From assembly GCF_014199395.1 (NCBI RefSeq), contig NZ_JACIJM010000010.1:51513-115512 (forward strand): a stretch of 64,000 bases of DNA, read 5' to 3'. The stretch's first letter is position 1; each line of letters starts with the position of its first letter. Positions 24,481 through 32,364 of the stretch are shown here, in pieces. The translations under genes and the position numbers were made by a program. The notes under the pieces were generated by a model. That model saw only the letters and a list, made by a program, of their open reading frames with translations. It was not told the DNA's origin and searched no databases. This DNA is from Yoonia ponticola. GTDB lineage: Bacteria; Pseudomonadota; Alphaproteobacteria; Rhodobacterales; Rhodobacteraceae.

Positions 24481-25210
24481 CTTCGGCCTCGTCCGGATCG
24501 ACCGACCGCGCATCCTTCGTGGCCTCGAACGCCTCCCACGCGACGTAGGGCACGATCAGAAGCGCCGCGACCGGATCGGCCCACCACCAGCCCATCCATT
24601 GTGTCAGACCAATTCCTGCCAACACTACAACGGTCTGGTATTCGCAGATCATGGTATCCTTGGCATCGTATTTCAGGGCGGGTGAATCGAGCCGCTTGCC
24701 GTAGCGATACTTGCCCCAGGCCAATAGCGGATTGACCACTAAAGAGACAAACAGGATCGCGATCCCCCACCAATTGAAGCCCGGTGCCTCCTGCGAGATG
24801 AAGGCGGACACCGCCTCGTAGAGGATCGCGGCGACGACGATCCAGAAAGCACAGGCGACCACATAGAGCGCGACCTTCTTGCGATGCAGGACCGTGCGCT
24901 TGTCGCCACCGTCCTTCTCGGCCTTCAAGCGCCAGATCAGCGTCCCGGCTGAGGTGGCTTCGACCGTGCTGTCGAGACCCCAACTCACTAGTGCGGCGCT
25001 GCCGGTCAGGAGTCCAACGGTGACGGATACGACGACCTCGATCAGATTGTAGACAAGGCTGGCGATCTCGACGCGGATGCCGCGTGTCAGATTGGTTTGT
25101 CTATCATTTTTCTGCTTGCTCATGATGCGGTAACCCCTGATATATTCTATAAGTTCCCGCCGAGAGTTGGTTACCTTGTCATCAGTATCTCGCCATTTGG
25201 AAGCCGACAT
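24464..25210 (-). CDS. CDF-like cation transporter
   Basis: A 248-residue protein with about six membrane helices. SWGLDSTVEATSAGTLIWRL in the second helix and KYDAKDTMICEYQTVVVLAG in the fifth have the DxxxE/Q and DxxxE pattern of CDF-type exporters lacking the C-terminal domain. I chose the ATG at 25210, 6 bases after an AAGGAG site. It is the last gene of the long - strand copper operon. It overlaps the 3' end of the P450 gene. Substrate unknown; heavy-metal export is the likely role. Confidence 0.75.
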   Translation of the reverse strand: MSASKWRDTDDKVTNSRRELIEYIRGYRIMSKQKNDRQTNLTRGIRVEIASLVYNLIEVVVSVTVGLLTGSAALVSWGLDSTVEATSAGTLIWRLKAEKDGGDKRTVLHRKKVALYVVACAFWIVVAAILYEAVSAFISQEAPGFNWWGIAILFVSLVVNPLLAWGKYRYGKRLDSPALKYDAKDTMICEYQTVVVLAGIGLTQWMGWWWADPVAALLIVPYVAWEAFEATKDARSVDPDEAEVTADA

Positions 25211-25230
25211 TGTTCTCCTTCTAAGCTGCC

Positions 25231-25845
25231 TCAATAAAGGCGAGCTTGCCCCTCATACATGAAAACAAAGGGTTTCGGACCTTTCGCGTAGCCGGTGTCG
25301 AGCCGCTCCATGCGGAAGCCGTTCTGTTCGACCAGAGTGTCTGTCTGGCGGTCAAGGTGACAGTTTCCGGCACAACGTTTCCAGGCAGGCGTGAGCCAGC
25401 GCTGCCAACGCTGGACGCTGGGTTCCGGCGCTGTTCCATGCTCGACGAAGCGGAAGACGCCGTCAGGTTTGAGAACGCGCTGGATCTCGGCCAGCACCTT
25501 CTCCGGTTCCGACACGCTGCAGAGCGTCCAGGTAGCAATCACGCAGTCAACGCTGCGATCTTCCAGCGGCAATGCTTCGGCCACGCCCTCGATCATCTCC
25601 GTTGTCGGTGTCAAGCCCTGAGAAGCCTCCGCGGCCTGATTAAGGAGTTCTGGTGAAGGGTCCACACCGACGATCTGATCCACGGCGTCGGGGTAGAGCG
25701 CGAGGTTCAGGCCCGAGCCGATCCCGATCTCCAGCACGCGCCCCTTCGCACCTGAGACTGCGCGCCTTCGGTAGGGAAGAAGCTGTTCCTGACCCATGGT
25801 GAGATGCGTGAGGCCCGGAAGGATGTGTTTTTCGTAGAACCGCAT
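25231..25845 (-). CDS. SAM-dependent methyltransferase (class I)
   Basis: A 204-residue methyltransferase with motif I RVLEIGIGSGLNLALY, motif II VGVDPSPELL and EALPLEDRSVDCVIATWTLCSV. The overall pattern (PGLTHLTMGQEQLLPYRRR start, GYAKGPKPFVFMYEGQA end) resembles the METTL7/UbiE-like group. Three cysteines occur in CVIATWTLC and CAGNCHLDRQ. Methylation of a toxic metal or thiol compound is possible but only by association with the operon. The ATG at 25845 lies 6 bases after the ccdA stop. Confidence 0.82.
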   Translation of the reverse strand: MRFYEKHILPGLTHLTMGQEQLLPYRRRAVSGAKGRVLEIGIGSGLNLALYPDAVDQIVGVDPSPELLNQAAEASQGLTPTTEMIEGVAEALPLEDRSVDCVIATWTLCSVSEPEKVLAEIQRVLKPDGVFRFVEHGTAPEPSVQRWQRWLTPAWKRCAGNCHLDRQTDTLVEQNGFRMERLDTGYAKGPKPFVFMYEGQARLY

Positions 25846-25851
25846 GAGCTG

Positions 25852-26586
25852 TTATCCTATTCGTCCAAGAACCGGAAACGCATCGAGCATCCAGTATGAC
25901 AGCGCGCTCAGCTGTCCTGTCATCATCGCCAGTCCCATAAGGATCATCACGACGCCTGCAATCTGGTGGAGGCGGCGGCCAACCCGGCCGATGGCCCGCA
26001 ACCGTCCCGCAATCTGATCGGTGAATCCGGCAACGATCAGAAACGGTATACCGAGGCCTGCGGAATAAACGGCAAGCAGCATAACGCCTTCGCCCATCGT
26101 GGCACTGGCGGCGCTCGCTGTCAGTATCGCGCCGAGGATCGGGCCGATGCAAGGCGTCCAGCCGAAACCGAAGGCAAGCCCAAGGACGTAGGACGCGGCA
26201 GGTTGGCCGCCGGGAATGTTGAGATTGAAGCGGAAATCGCGTTCCATCACTGAAACACGCGCGGCCCCGATCATGAAAAGCCCGAAGACAATGATGATGC
26301 CGCCCCCAACGAGGTTGAGTTCATACCGCCACCGAAGAAGGGCCTGACCCAATGCTGTCGCGGATGCGCCAAGCCCCATGAAGATGGTGGAGAAGCCGAG
26401 AACGAAGCAGAGGCTCAGCCAGACCGCGCGCGACGGCGAAGCTGCAGCCGCCCCGCCTTCAGCGGCTGTGCGCCCGGCCACGTAGGAGACATAACCTGGC
26501 ACAAGAGGCAGCACGCAGGGTGACAGAAACGATATTGTACCGGCCAGGAGGGCGGCGGTGAGGCCCAGAAGCGAGATATCTACCAT
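25852..26586 (-). CDS. ccdA: CcdA/DsbD-type transmembrane thiol transporter
   Basis: A 244-residue six-helix protein. The two redox cysteines lie in FLSPCVLPLVPGY (about Cys23) and FGWTPCIGPILGA (about Cys143). CcdA carries electrons from cytoplasmic thioredoxin to periplasmic reductants such as CcmG or TlpA. The operon encodes two such thioredoxins (30151-30675 and 30672-31244). It overlaps the previous membrane-protein gene by 7 bases. Confidence 0.9.
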   Translation of the reverse strand: MVDISLLGLTAALLAGTISFLSPCVLPLVPGYVSYVAGRTAAEGGAAAASPSRAVWLSLCFVLGFSTIFMGLGASATALGQALLRWRYELNLVGGGIIIVFGLFMIGAARVSVMERDFRFNLNIPGGQPAASYVLGLAFGFGWTPCIGPILGAILTASAASATMGEGVMLLAVYSAGLGIPFLIVAGFTDQIAGRLRAIGRVGRRLHQIAGVVMILMGLAMMTGQLSALSYWMLDAFPVLGRIG

Positions 26587-27080
26587 GAATCACCTTCACC
26601 CCTGAAAAGTTTGCGCAAGGGCACTCTTGTGGCAGCCCGATATGCCAGGGTCGGAACGATGATCCATTGCAGCAGCGGCGTGAGACCGGCGTCGATGACG
26701 GGGACCACCGGCATGATGTCGCGATAGGCCCAGGCCGCACGGATTACGATGTTCAGCCACTCGCTGAAGATCGTGTAAGAGACGCCCAGGGCCACGGCCA
26801 AAAGCAGGACGCGCCCTGCGCGTTCCGACGGCCATGCGTGCCCTCCAACAAGAAACAAGGCAAGCAAGAGCGTGCTCATGGCGATCAACAGGTCTCCGCC
26901 GGTGCAGTGCACGACCGCGAACGCAATTTCTCCCCAGGTGCCTTCGACCCAGATCGTGTAGAGCGGGATATGTGCCATTTCCCAGATCAGATGACCGACG
27001 GCGGTATAAACGATGTATCGGCGGATGACGGACAGCCATCCGGTATCGCTTGTCTCAAAGGTTTCTGTGTTTGCTGTCAT
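26580..27080 (-). CDS. Conserved membrane protein, unknown
   Basis: A 166-residue protein with about five hydrophobic segments. The most striking stretch is VGHLIWEMAHIPLYTIW with two His, followed by AVVHCTGGDLL. His and Cys in membrane positions could bind metal or haem, but no family is recognised. It lies between the Sco-like gene and ccdA within the copper operon. Confidence 0.7.
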   Translation of the reverse strand: MTANTETFETSDTGWLSVIRRYIVYTAVGHLIWEMAHIPLYTIWVEGTWGEIAFAVVHCTGGDLLIAMSTLLLALFLVGGHAWPSERAGRVLLLAVALGVSYTIFSEWLNIVIRAAWAYRDIMPVVPVIDAGLTPLLQWIIVPTLAYRAATRVPLRKLFRGEGDSW

Positions 27081-27100
27081 GCTGGGGGTCCGTTCTTCGA

Positions 27101-27661
27101 TTAATGCGCGTTTGTCAGGCCGTTGACGTACAGGATCATGTTAATGTGCCCGAAAGCGGAACCCGCAAAGATCCCGGCATGGCGGTTGCCGCGCGCGATA
27201 ACATGCACAAGCGGAGCCTCGGGATGGTCAGGCGCAATCGCGCGATACCGCTCGACCAGATCCTCCATCGGCTTTTCTGCGCGAGCAACGACCACGTTCT
27301 CGGCAATCGGTCCGGGAACCGGATCACTGGCGTCGGTCACCACAAGGAAGGTCACCATGTCCAGCATGGGAGATGAATTCACTCCGCCCCTCACCTTTTC
27401 AAGAAGTGCCTGCTGATCAGCACAGGGCAACCCGCAGTTGGACGGGACGAAACTAAGAACGACGACCTGATCGGAGAGGCTTTCCAAGTCCAACGGTTTT
27501 CCGTCAGCGTCGACCAGATTCAACGTCGGCAATTCGTTGAGGTCAACGGCAGTGAAAGCAGGTTCTTTTTGTGCCATCACCTCGTCAAGACGGTCGCCAG
27601 GATGATCTGCGTAGGCCGGGCGGCCCGCGACGAGGGCTATCAGCAGGAGTATGTTTTTCAT
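27101..27661 (-). CDS. Sco/AhpC-like periplasmic thioredoxin-fold protein
   Basis: A 186-residue secreted protein (signal ending near RPAYADHP). The body is a Sco-like thioredoxin fold with FVPSNCGLPCADQQ, giving the Cys-X3-Cys spacing of Sco. The downstream His expected for copper is not in the usual place; HAGIFAGSAFGHIN near the C-terminus may supply it. It is most likely a copper-handling or reductase relative of Sco. It sits 5 bases after the PCuAC gene in the operon. Confidence 0.72.
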   Translation of the reverse strand: MKNILLLIALVAGRPAYADHPGDRLDEVMAQKEPAFTAVDLNELPTLNLVDADGKPLDLESLSDQVVVLSFVPSNCGLPCADQQALLEKVRGGVNSSPMLDMVTFLVVTDASDPVPGPIAENVVVARAEKPMEDLVERYRAIAPDHPEAPLVHVIARGNRHAGIFAGSAFGHINMILYVNGLTNAH

Positions 27662-27666
27662 GACTG

Positions 27667-28101
27667 TTACTCCTGCGGTCCCATTGCGCCCGGCCCGAGA
27701 ACTGGGACGCTGATTTCCATTCGGGCACCCGATGCGAATGTCAGGATCAATGGCAAATCGGTGCCTTCTTCGAGTTTTTCCGACAGGCCCATCAGCATCA
27801 GATGCATGCTGCCGGGCGCGAGGGTCACTGGTTCTCCGGAGGGCAGGTCCAAGGCGACGACCTCAACCATTCGGCTAACATCATCGCCGCCGGTCTCGAC
27901 GGCGTGAATGGTGACGTTTCCAGCGATCGGCGTCGTGATTGCGACCAGTTGATCACTTTGATTGCTCGTGAGCGTGAGATAGGCCGCAGCCGGACGCGAG
28001 GCGAGGATGCTCGCGCGGGCCCAACCGTCCGATATCGTTACATCGGCCGATGCGAAAAATGGCCAGAGAGTTAGCGCGGTTGCAAGTGTCGTAATTTTCA
28101 T
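27667..28101 (-). CDS. PCuAC-type periplasmic copper chaperone, copy 2
   Basis: A 144-residue secreted protein, signal ending near FFASADV. Copper ligands of the family are seen at IHAVET...SRMVEV and APGSMHLMLMGL (His-X-Met). It delivers Cu(I) in the periplasm, usually with Sco. Its neighbour upstream is a Sco gene (28119-28760) and downstream a Sco-like gene. The first copy in the window is at 886-1353; identity between the two is moderate by eye. Confidence 0.9.
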   Translation of the reverse strand: MKITTLATALTLWPFFASADVTISDGWARASILASRPAAAYLTLTSNQSDQLVAITTPIAGNVTIHAVETGGDDVSRMVEVVALDLPSGEPVTLAPGSMHLMLMGLSEKLEEGTDLPLILTFASGARMEISVPVLGPGAMGPQE

Positions 28102-28118
28102 TTGGCAAGTTCCATTGT

Positions 28119-28760
28119 TTATAGCTTTTTGCGGATTTCCTGCGCCAGCGCCTCGGGCGGTTGGCCGCCTTCCTGATAGACCGCCTCAAATTCGCCACCG
28201 GGCCGCATGAGGTATATGTGCCCGGCATGCGCCATGAAATAACCGTCCGGCGCGCTGTCGTCCTCGGTCCGCTCGTACCATGTGCGGAAATTTCTGGTGG
28301 CCTCGGCAACCTGCGCTTCGGTTCCGGTCAGGCCGATCAGGCTCGGATGAAAGACTGATACATATTCCGCCATGACCGGCACTGTGTCGCGTTCCGGATC
28401 GACCGTGATGAAGATCGGCGCCACCTGGTCCGCATCTTTGCCGAGCAGGTCCAGCACGCTGGCCATATATGCCAGTGTCGTCGGGCAAACATCGGGGCAG
28501 TTGGTGAAACCGAAGAAAACAAGCTGCCAGCGGTCGGCGTAGTCAGCCTGTGTCACCTCTTGTCCGGTGTGATCTATCAGTGAAAATTCGGATCGAATAT
28601 CCGCCTCACCCGAATAGCGGACGGCCTTCGATCGGTTGCCAAGATAGTTATCCAAAGCCCAAAAGATCGCTAGCCCAGCGAGCGCAACAGCTATCGTGCT
28701 CCACAATATGGATCTCAGGAGCCGCGATTTCGGAGGGGTTTCACCGGGTTCAATCGACAT
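28119..28760 (-). CDS. Sco1/SenC copper chaperone, copy 2
   Basis: A 213-residue membrane-anchored Sco protein (hydrophobic residues about 15-35). Copper ligands: NCPDVCPTTLAYM for the two Cys and AHAGHIYLM for the His. It shares FITVDPERDTV with the copy at 1353-1979. Its start overlaps the end of the DsbA gene (28750). The trio Sco, PCuAC and Sco-like in a row suggests a complete copper delivery line. Confidence 0.91.
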   Translation of the reverse strand: MSIEPGETPPKSRLLRSILWSTIAVALAGLAIFWALDNYLGNRSKAVRYSGEADIRSEFSLIDHTGQEVTQADYADRWQLVFFGFTNCPDVCPTTLAYMASVLDLLGKDADQVAPIFITVDPERDTVPVMAEYVSVFHPSLIGLTGTEAQVAEATRNFRTWYERTEDDSAPDGYFMAHAGHIYLMRPGGEFEAVYQEGGQPPEALAQEIRKKL

Positions 28761-29505
28761 CTTCGGCCTCCGAAATCAGCGCCTGAAGATCGGCCTTTTC
28801 CAACAATCCAGGAAGAAGTGTTTCCCCGATCAGAAACGTCGGCGTGCCGGATATTCCAAGCTGCCGTGCGAGATCGTGAGACTTTGCGATATGGGCATCG
28901 CCTTCAGGCGCGTCCATGTCTGCCTGCAACTGGTCGTAGTCCAGCCCCGCCTGCTCAGCGGCCCTTCTTATAAAGACGGTATTGGCGCGCGGATGTGCCA
29001 TCAGCGCCTCGTGAAATGCTTCGAACTTGTTCTGTTTTATCGCCGCCAGCGACGCTCGAGCCGCCAGTTCGGAGTCGGGTCCGAGAATTGGCCATTCCCG
29101 CATGATGATGCGCAAGTCCGGGTTCTCCTCTATCAATTCGAAAAGGACCGGGGCCGCGCGTCGGCAATAGGGGCAGTTGTAGTCGAAGAATTCGACAAGC
29201 ACGATGTCGCCCTCAGGATTGCCCATCACGCCGGTGTTTCCGTCCGCAAGCAGGAGGTCACCCACGCGCGCAATAGCAGCATGTTGTTCGGCCTCGGCTT
29301 GTGCCTGAGCCTCTTCCTGGAAGGCCAAGAGCGTATCCACTAGAACTTCCGGGTTCTCGCGGATCGTTTGCAGGATCAAGGCTTTGATGGCCTCTTGCTC
29401 AACCTGGTCGAGCGGCGTCGATTGCTGGGCCAGCGACGTCGTGGGCGCAGAGATCAGCGCCCAAAGCAAAACTCCAAGCATTTGGTGGGTAGTTTTGAGT
29501 ATCAT
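28750..29505 (-). CDS. DsbA/ScsC-like thiol:disulfide protein
   Basis: A 251-residue secreted protein, signal ending near TTSLAQQ. The active site is FFDYNCPYCRRAAP, and a cis-Pro loop GISGTPTFLIG is present. The N-terminal helical stretch (IRENPEVLVDTLLAFQEEAQAQAEAE) matches the oligomerising Com1/ScsC-type proteins linked to copper tolerance. I chose the ATG at 29505, since the longer frame starts in the next gene's leader. A very similar protein lies at 45979-46698. Confidence 0.87.
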   Translation of the reverse strand: MILKTTHQMLGVLLWALISAPTTSLAQQSTPLDQVEQEAIKALILQTIRENPEVLVDTLLAFQEEAQAQAEAEQHAAIARVGDLLLADGNTGVMGNPEGDIVLVEFFDYNCPYCRRAAPVLFELIEENPDLRIIMREWPILGPDSELAARASLAAIKQNKFEAFHEALMAHPRANTVFIRRAAEQAGLDYDQLQADMDAPEGDAHIAKSHDLARQLGISGTPTFLIGETLLPGLLEKADLQALISEAEDVD

Positions 29506-29557
29506 GTCTATTTTCCGTATCAAATCGCCGGGGGCATTAGCCCCCGGCGATGGCTGT

Positions 29558-29839
29558 TCAGCCCTCATCCGTCGATGCGTCGGTTTCATCCATGGAGTTG
29601 TTCTTTGCCTCCATCATCTCCGTGCAAGCCTCCATCATCGGGCCCATTTTCTGCATCATCTTCATCATGGGCATCATGCCGTCCATGCCGGACATGTCGC
29701 CGTCCATCATGTTGCCGGCCATTCCGTTCTCACCGTCCATCATCTGGCCGGAAGAATCGGTATTGTCCTGCGCGACCACGCCGGTGGCCAAGAGTGTGGA
29801 TACGGCAGTCGCCATGCTCAGTTTCTTGATAAGTGTCAT
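29558..29839 (-). CDS. Small Met-rich secreted protein
   Basis: A 93-residue protein with a signal peptide ending at GVVAQDN. The mature part is extremely rich in Met (GNMMDGDMSGMDGMMPMMKM) with acidic residues and one Cys (MEACTEMM). Methionine clusters of this kind bind Cu(I) or Ag(I) in CopC, PcoE and CusF-like proteins. No fold family is recognised. A copper sponge or chaperone role in the periplasm is likely by composition and context. Confidence 0.75.
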   Translation of the reverse strand: MTLIKKLSMATAVSTLLATGVVAQDNTDSSGQMMDGENGMAGNMMDGDMSGMDGMMPMMKMMQKMGPMMEACTEMMEAKNNSMDETDASTDEG

Positions 29840-29874
29840 CAGTTTCTCCTTAAGGTTTCTTGAGGTTTTCGGGT

Positions 29875-30147
29875 TCAGTCCCTCGGCAGGCCCGGCTCTG
29901 CGGCCGTGCTCTTGTTGTCACATGATTTCGATTTGCACATCACGCAGACGCCAAGCCCGCACATCACGGCGCAGGGTGCCACGGCCAGGATCAGCGGGGC
30001 GGCTCCGATGGCCGTCACCCAGCCCCAGTTCAGGTAAAGCCCGGCACCGATGATCGCCATTGACGCGAGAATCAGGCCGCGCTGTCCAAATTGCGGCCGC
30101 CACGGGCGTGCCACCGGTGTTTCAGTGTGAGGTAAAGTTTCAGACAT
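29875..30147 (-). CDS. Cys-rich small membrane protein
   Basis: A 90-residue protein with two hydrophobic segments. The second runs into a Cys series: APCAVMCGLGVCVMCKSKSC (six Cys including the first). Such spacing could bind Cu(I) or Zn at the membrane surface. No known family is recognised. It is in the middle of the copper operon, next to the Met-rich protein. Confidence 0.7.
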   Translation of the reverse strand: MSETLPHTETPVARPWRPQFGQRGLILASMAIIGAGLYLNWGWVTAIGAAPLILAVAPCAVMCGLGVCVMCKSKSCDNKSTAAEPGLPRD

Positions 30148-30150
30148 TGG

Positions 30151-30675
30151 TTATTCACTCCTTTCGTTGATGATAGTCTGGATTTGGGCCATGACTGCGG
30201 GACTGTCCCATTCGGCCGGCCCGACGAGTCGTCCGCGCTCGAAACCGTCGCGGTCGATCAGGATCGTGGTGGGAAGACCCACTACGGCAAACGCTGCCAT
30301 CACCCGAATGTCTTCGGCGAGATATGTATCGAGATGGCGAATGCCGATTTCGTCGTAGAAGCGGCGCACGATCTCCATTCCGGCACGGTCGATGGACAAT
30401 GGCAGGACATGGAAATCGTCCCCGCCCAGCTTTTCCTGCAAAGCATCTAGTGTCGGCATCTCTTCGCGGCAGGGAACGCACCAAGTCGCCCAGATATTCA
30501 GCAAGACCACCCTGCCCCGAAAATCCGCCAGCGTCAGATCGCGGCCCTTTCCATTGACGAAAGGTGGCGACAGCATCTGTCGCGGCTTGTCGTGAAGCGG
30601 CATCGGGGGGCGTGCGTGAACCGGCCCCGCGACGCCGAGCGCCGCCATGCCAGCCAATAATTCGCGTCGTTTCAT
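30151..30675 (-). CDS. TlpA-like periplasmic thioredoxin
   Basis: A 174-residue exported protein with a KRRELLAGMAALGVAGPVHA leader. The active site is NIWATWCVPCREEMP and the cis-Pro region VVGLPTTILID. TlpA proteins reduce periplasmic disulfides, including those of Sco and oxidase subunits. The stop of the next gene overlaps its start. CcdA at 25852-26586 is its likely electron donor. Confidence 0.88.
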   Translation of the reverse strand: MKRRELLAGMAALGVAGPVHARPPMPLHDKPRQMLSPPFVNGKGRDLTLADFRGRVVLLNIWATWCVPCREEMPTLDALQEKLGGDDFHVLPLSIDRAGMEIVRRFYDEIGIRHLDTYLAEDIRVMAAFAVVGLPTTILIDRDGFERGRLVGPAEWDSPAVMAQIQTIINERSE

Positions 30676-31244
30676 GATCCGGCTCCTTCCTGAAGGTGCC
30701 GCACAATGGGAAGGATGTCTTCCTCCAGGGAACGGCGGTTGAAGGGGCCGATATGCTTGTAAGCAATCTGGCCCTCGGCATCGATCACGAAGGTTTCCGG
30801 CAAGCCGTAAACGCCCCAGTCGATCGACACGCGCCCGTTCCGGTCGGCACCGATACGGGTGTAAGGGTCACCAAGCTCATCGAGAAAGCCCAATGCCTCT
30901 TCGGGACGGTCCTTGAAGTTTATGCCGAAGATCGGGACTTCACCCTGCGCCGCCAGTTCGTTCAGCAACGGCATTTCGACCCGGCACGGTACACACCAAG
31001 ACGCCCAGACGTTGACCAGGGACACCTGCCCCTTCAGATCGGCCGTCGACAGGCCGTTCGGCAGGCCTTCTATCGGCGGCAGGTCGAACTCGGGCACCGC
31101 CTTGCCAATAAGCGGTGACGCTAAAGTATCGTCACCATTGAACAGCCCCCAGTAAAAGCCCGCGCCGATGAGGGCGAAGACCGCGACCGGCATCATAGCC
31201 AGTAGCCGACCCTTCCGGCGGCGTGGTTCCTCGCCCGCGCTCAT
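30672..31244 (-). CDS. CcmG/DsbE-type thiol:disulfide interchange protein
   Basis: A 190-residue membrane-anchored thioredoxin (anchor about residues 15-33). The active site is NVWASWCVPCRVEMP. GINFKDRPEEALGFLDELGDPY is the CcmG-type insert, matching the true CcmG at 57567-58133 (GINYKDKPEDATKWLAELGNPY). It keeps apocytochrome c haem-binding cysteines reduced. Its gene neighbour is a c-type cytochrome, its possible client. Confidence 0.88.
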   Translation of the reverse strand: MSAGEEPRRRKGRLLAMMPVAVFALIGAGFYWGLFNGDDTLASPLIGKAVPEFDLPPIEGLPNGLSTADLKGQVSLVNVWASWCVPCRVEMPLLNELAAQGEVPIFGINFKDRPEEALGFLDELGDPYTRIGADRNGRVSIDWGVYGLPETFVIDAEGQIAYKHIGPFNRRSLEEDILPIVRHLQEGAGS

Positions 31245-31726
31245 AAGTCACCCTTGTCGTTCGCGGTAACTTCTGCCTGAAATTCGCGCTGTCGATCAGG
31301 CCAGGTGCTCTTGATGTAAGAGAGAACATCGGCAATCTCGTCGTCGGTCAGGATGCCTTCATACGCCGGCATATCGCTTTCGTAGCCAGGCACGATGGCA
31401 CCGACTCCACCTTTGGTCACGATGAAGAGATTCCGGTCCGAATGATGCCAGGTATGGCCGGTTTCGTCATGTGGCGGCGCGGGCATGCGCCCATTGTCCA
31501 GACGCCGCCGCCAATCGGGCTGCCCCTCCAGTTCGGCACCGTGACAGGATGCGCAATTCTCGGCATAGAGTGTCTCGCCTGCTGCGATGTCGGCTACAGT
31601 CACGGGCTCGCCGAGGAAGGAAAGCCCTTCCACCAAATCATCGTCACTTTCCGACTGCGCAAGGACAGCAAAGCCGATCGCGGATAGTGCGACGATGGCG
31701 GCACCGATTATTGCGATTCTTCTCAT
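31241..31726 (-). CDS. Class I c-type cytochrome (monohaem), membrane-anchored
   Basis: A 161-residue protein with an N-terminal anchor or signal (IAIIGAAIVALSAIGFAVLA). The haem site is ENCASCHGAELEG, and a Met region SDMPAYEGILTDDEIADVLSYIKSTWP follows. The PAPPHDETGHTWHHSD block is shared with 46698-47192, so the two are paralogues with multicopper oxidases nearby. It probably takes electrons from the oxidase or a reductase. I chose the ATG at 31726, which overlaps the stop of the tiny Met-rich gene. Confidence 0.87.
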   Translation of the reverse strand: MRRIAIIGAAIVALSAIGFAVLAQSESDDDLVEGLSFLGEPVTVADIAAGETLYAENCASCHGAELEGQPDWRRRLDNGRMPAPPHDETGHTWHHSDRNLFIVTKGGVGAIVPGYESDMPAYEGILTDDEIADVLSYIKSTWPDRQREFQAEVTANDKGDL

Positions 31727-31863
31727 GTCGAACTCCTGAGGTATTTCACGAGTGCGACGAGGCTGAGCACCAGAACCGCGGCGACGAGCAGGAGCAAAAG
31801 CCCTCCGCCGAACATCATCACCCCCATCATCGGGCCGTTCATCATGTCCATGCACTCACTCAT
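31723..31863 (-). CDS. Tiny Met-rich single-helix membrane peptide
   Basis: A 46-residue open frame with start at 31863 (overlapping the DUF411 stop) and stop at 31723-31725, overlapping the cytochrome start (ATGA). The N-terminal part is packed with Met (MSECMDMMNGPMMGVMMFGG), then one membrane helix, and a conserved-looking tail LVALVKYLRSS. A sister with the same plan is at 38362-38481 (ending IALVKYLRT). The shared tail and coupling on both sides indicate a real gene. Role unknown; membrane Cu(I) binding or a regulator of a transporter is possible. Confidence 0.75.
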   Translation of the reverse strand: MSECMDMMNGPMMGVMMFGGGLLLLLVAAVLVLSLVALVKYLRSST

Positions 31864-32353
31864 CGGAGTAAACGGTGATCCCGCCCTCGCCGAACGCATA
31901 GGTCTTGAGCGTACCCGTCTTTGTTCGTGCCATGCCCGGTGCGTTCGCAGGCATGCCCGGCAAAGTTATGCCGGTGATGTCGGGTTGCTCTGCCACTAGT
32001 CTCTCCATGATGTCCACCGGCACAAGACCACTGACAAAATAGCGGTCTATCTTGGCCAGATGGCATCCCATCCCCTGTTCGGGGACACCGACTGAAATCG
32101 AGGTCTTGTCGAAATCCCGGTCGTCAATGCGCTTTACGGTATAGCCGTTTTCCTCCAGATAATCGGCATAGGCATCGCAGCAACCACAGTTCGGATCGCG
32201 CCACATCGTGACCTGCTTCGGACCGCCTGCCGTATCGTTAACCGCGGGATCGCTTGCATCTGCGGTGCTCTGCGCCGAGGTCAGCGTCGTCAACGCAAAC
32301 GCTCCACCGACACCGAATATGCCGAGCGAAGCCAGGAAAATTCTTCTGTTCAT
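31856..32353 (-). CDS. DUF411 periplasmic metal-binding protein, copy 2
   Basis: A 165-residue exported protein, with a NRRIFLASLGIFGVGGAFAL leader. The metal-site cysteines are in DPNCGCCDAY, followed by GMGCHLAKIDRYFVSGLVPV. I chose ATG 32353 with GGAG 7 bases upstream; 32368 is possible. DUF411 copies are at 3353-3811 and 54148-54594. It precedes the tiny Met-rich gene and follows the Asp-box protein in the operon. Confidence 0.85.
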   Translation of the reverse strand: MNRRIFLASLGIFGVGGAFALTTLTSAQSTADASDPAVNDTAGGPKQVTMWRDPNCGCCDAYADYLEENGYTVKRIDDRDFDKTSISVGVPEQGMGCHLAKIDRYFVSGLVPVDIMERLVAEQPDITGITLPGMPANAPGMARTKTGTLKTYAFGEGGITVYSDE

Positions 32354-32364
32354 GAGGTTCTCCA

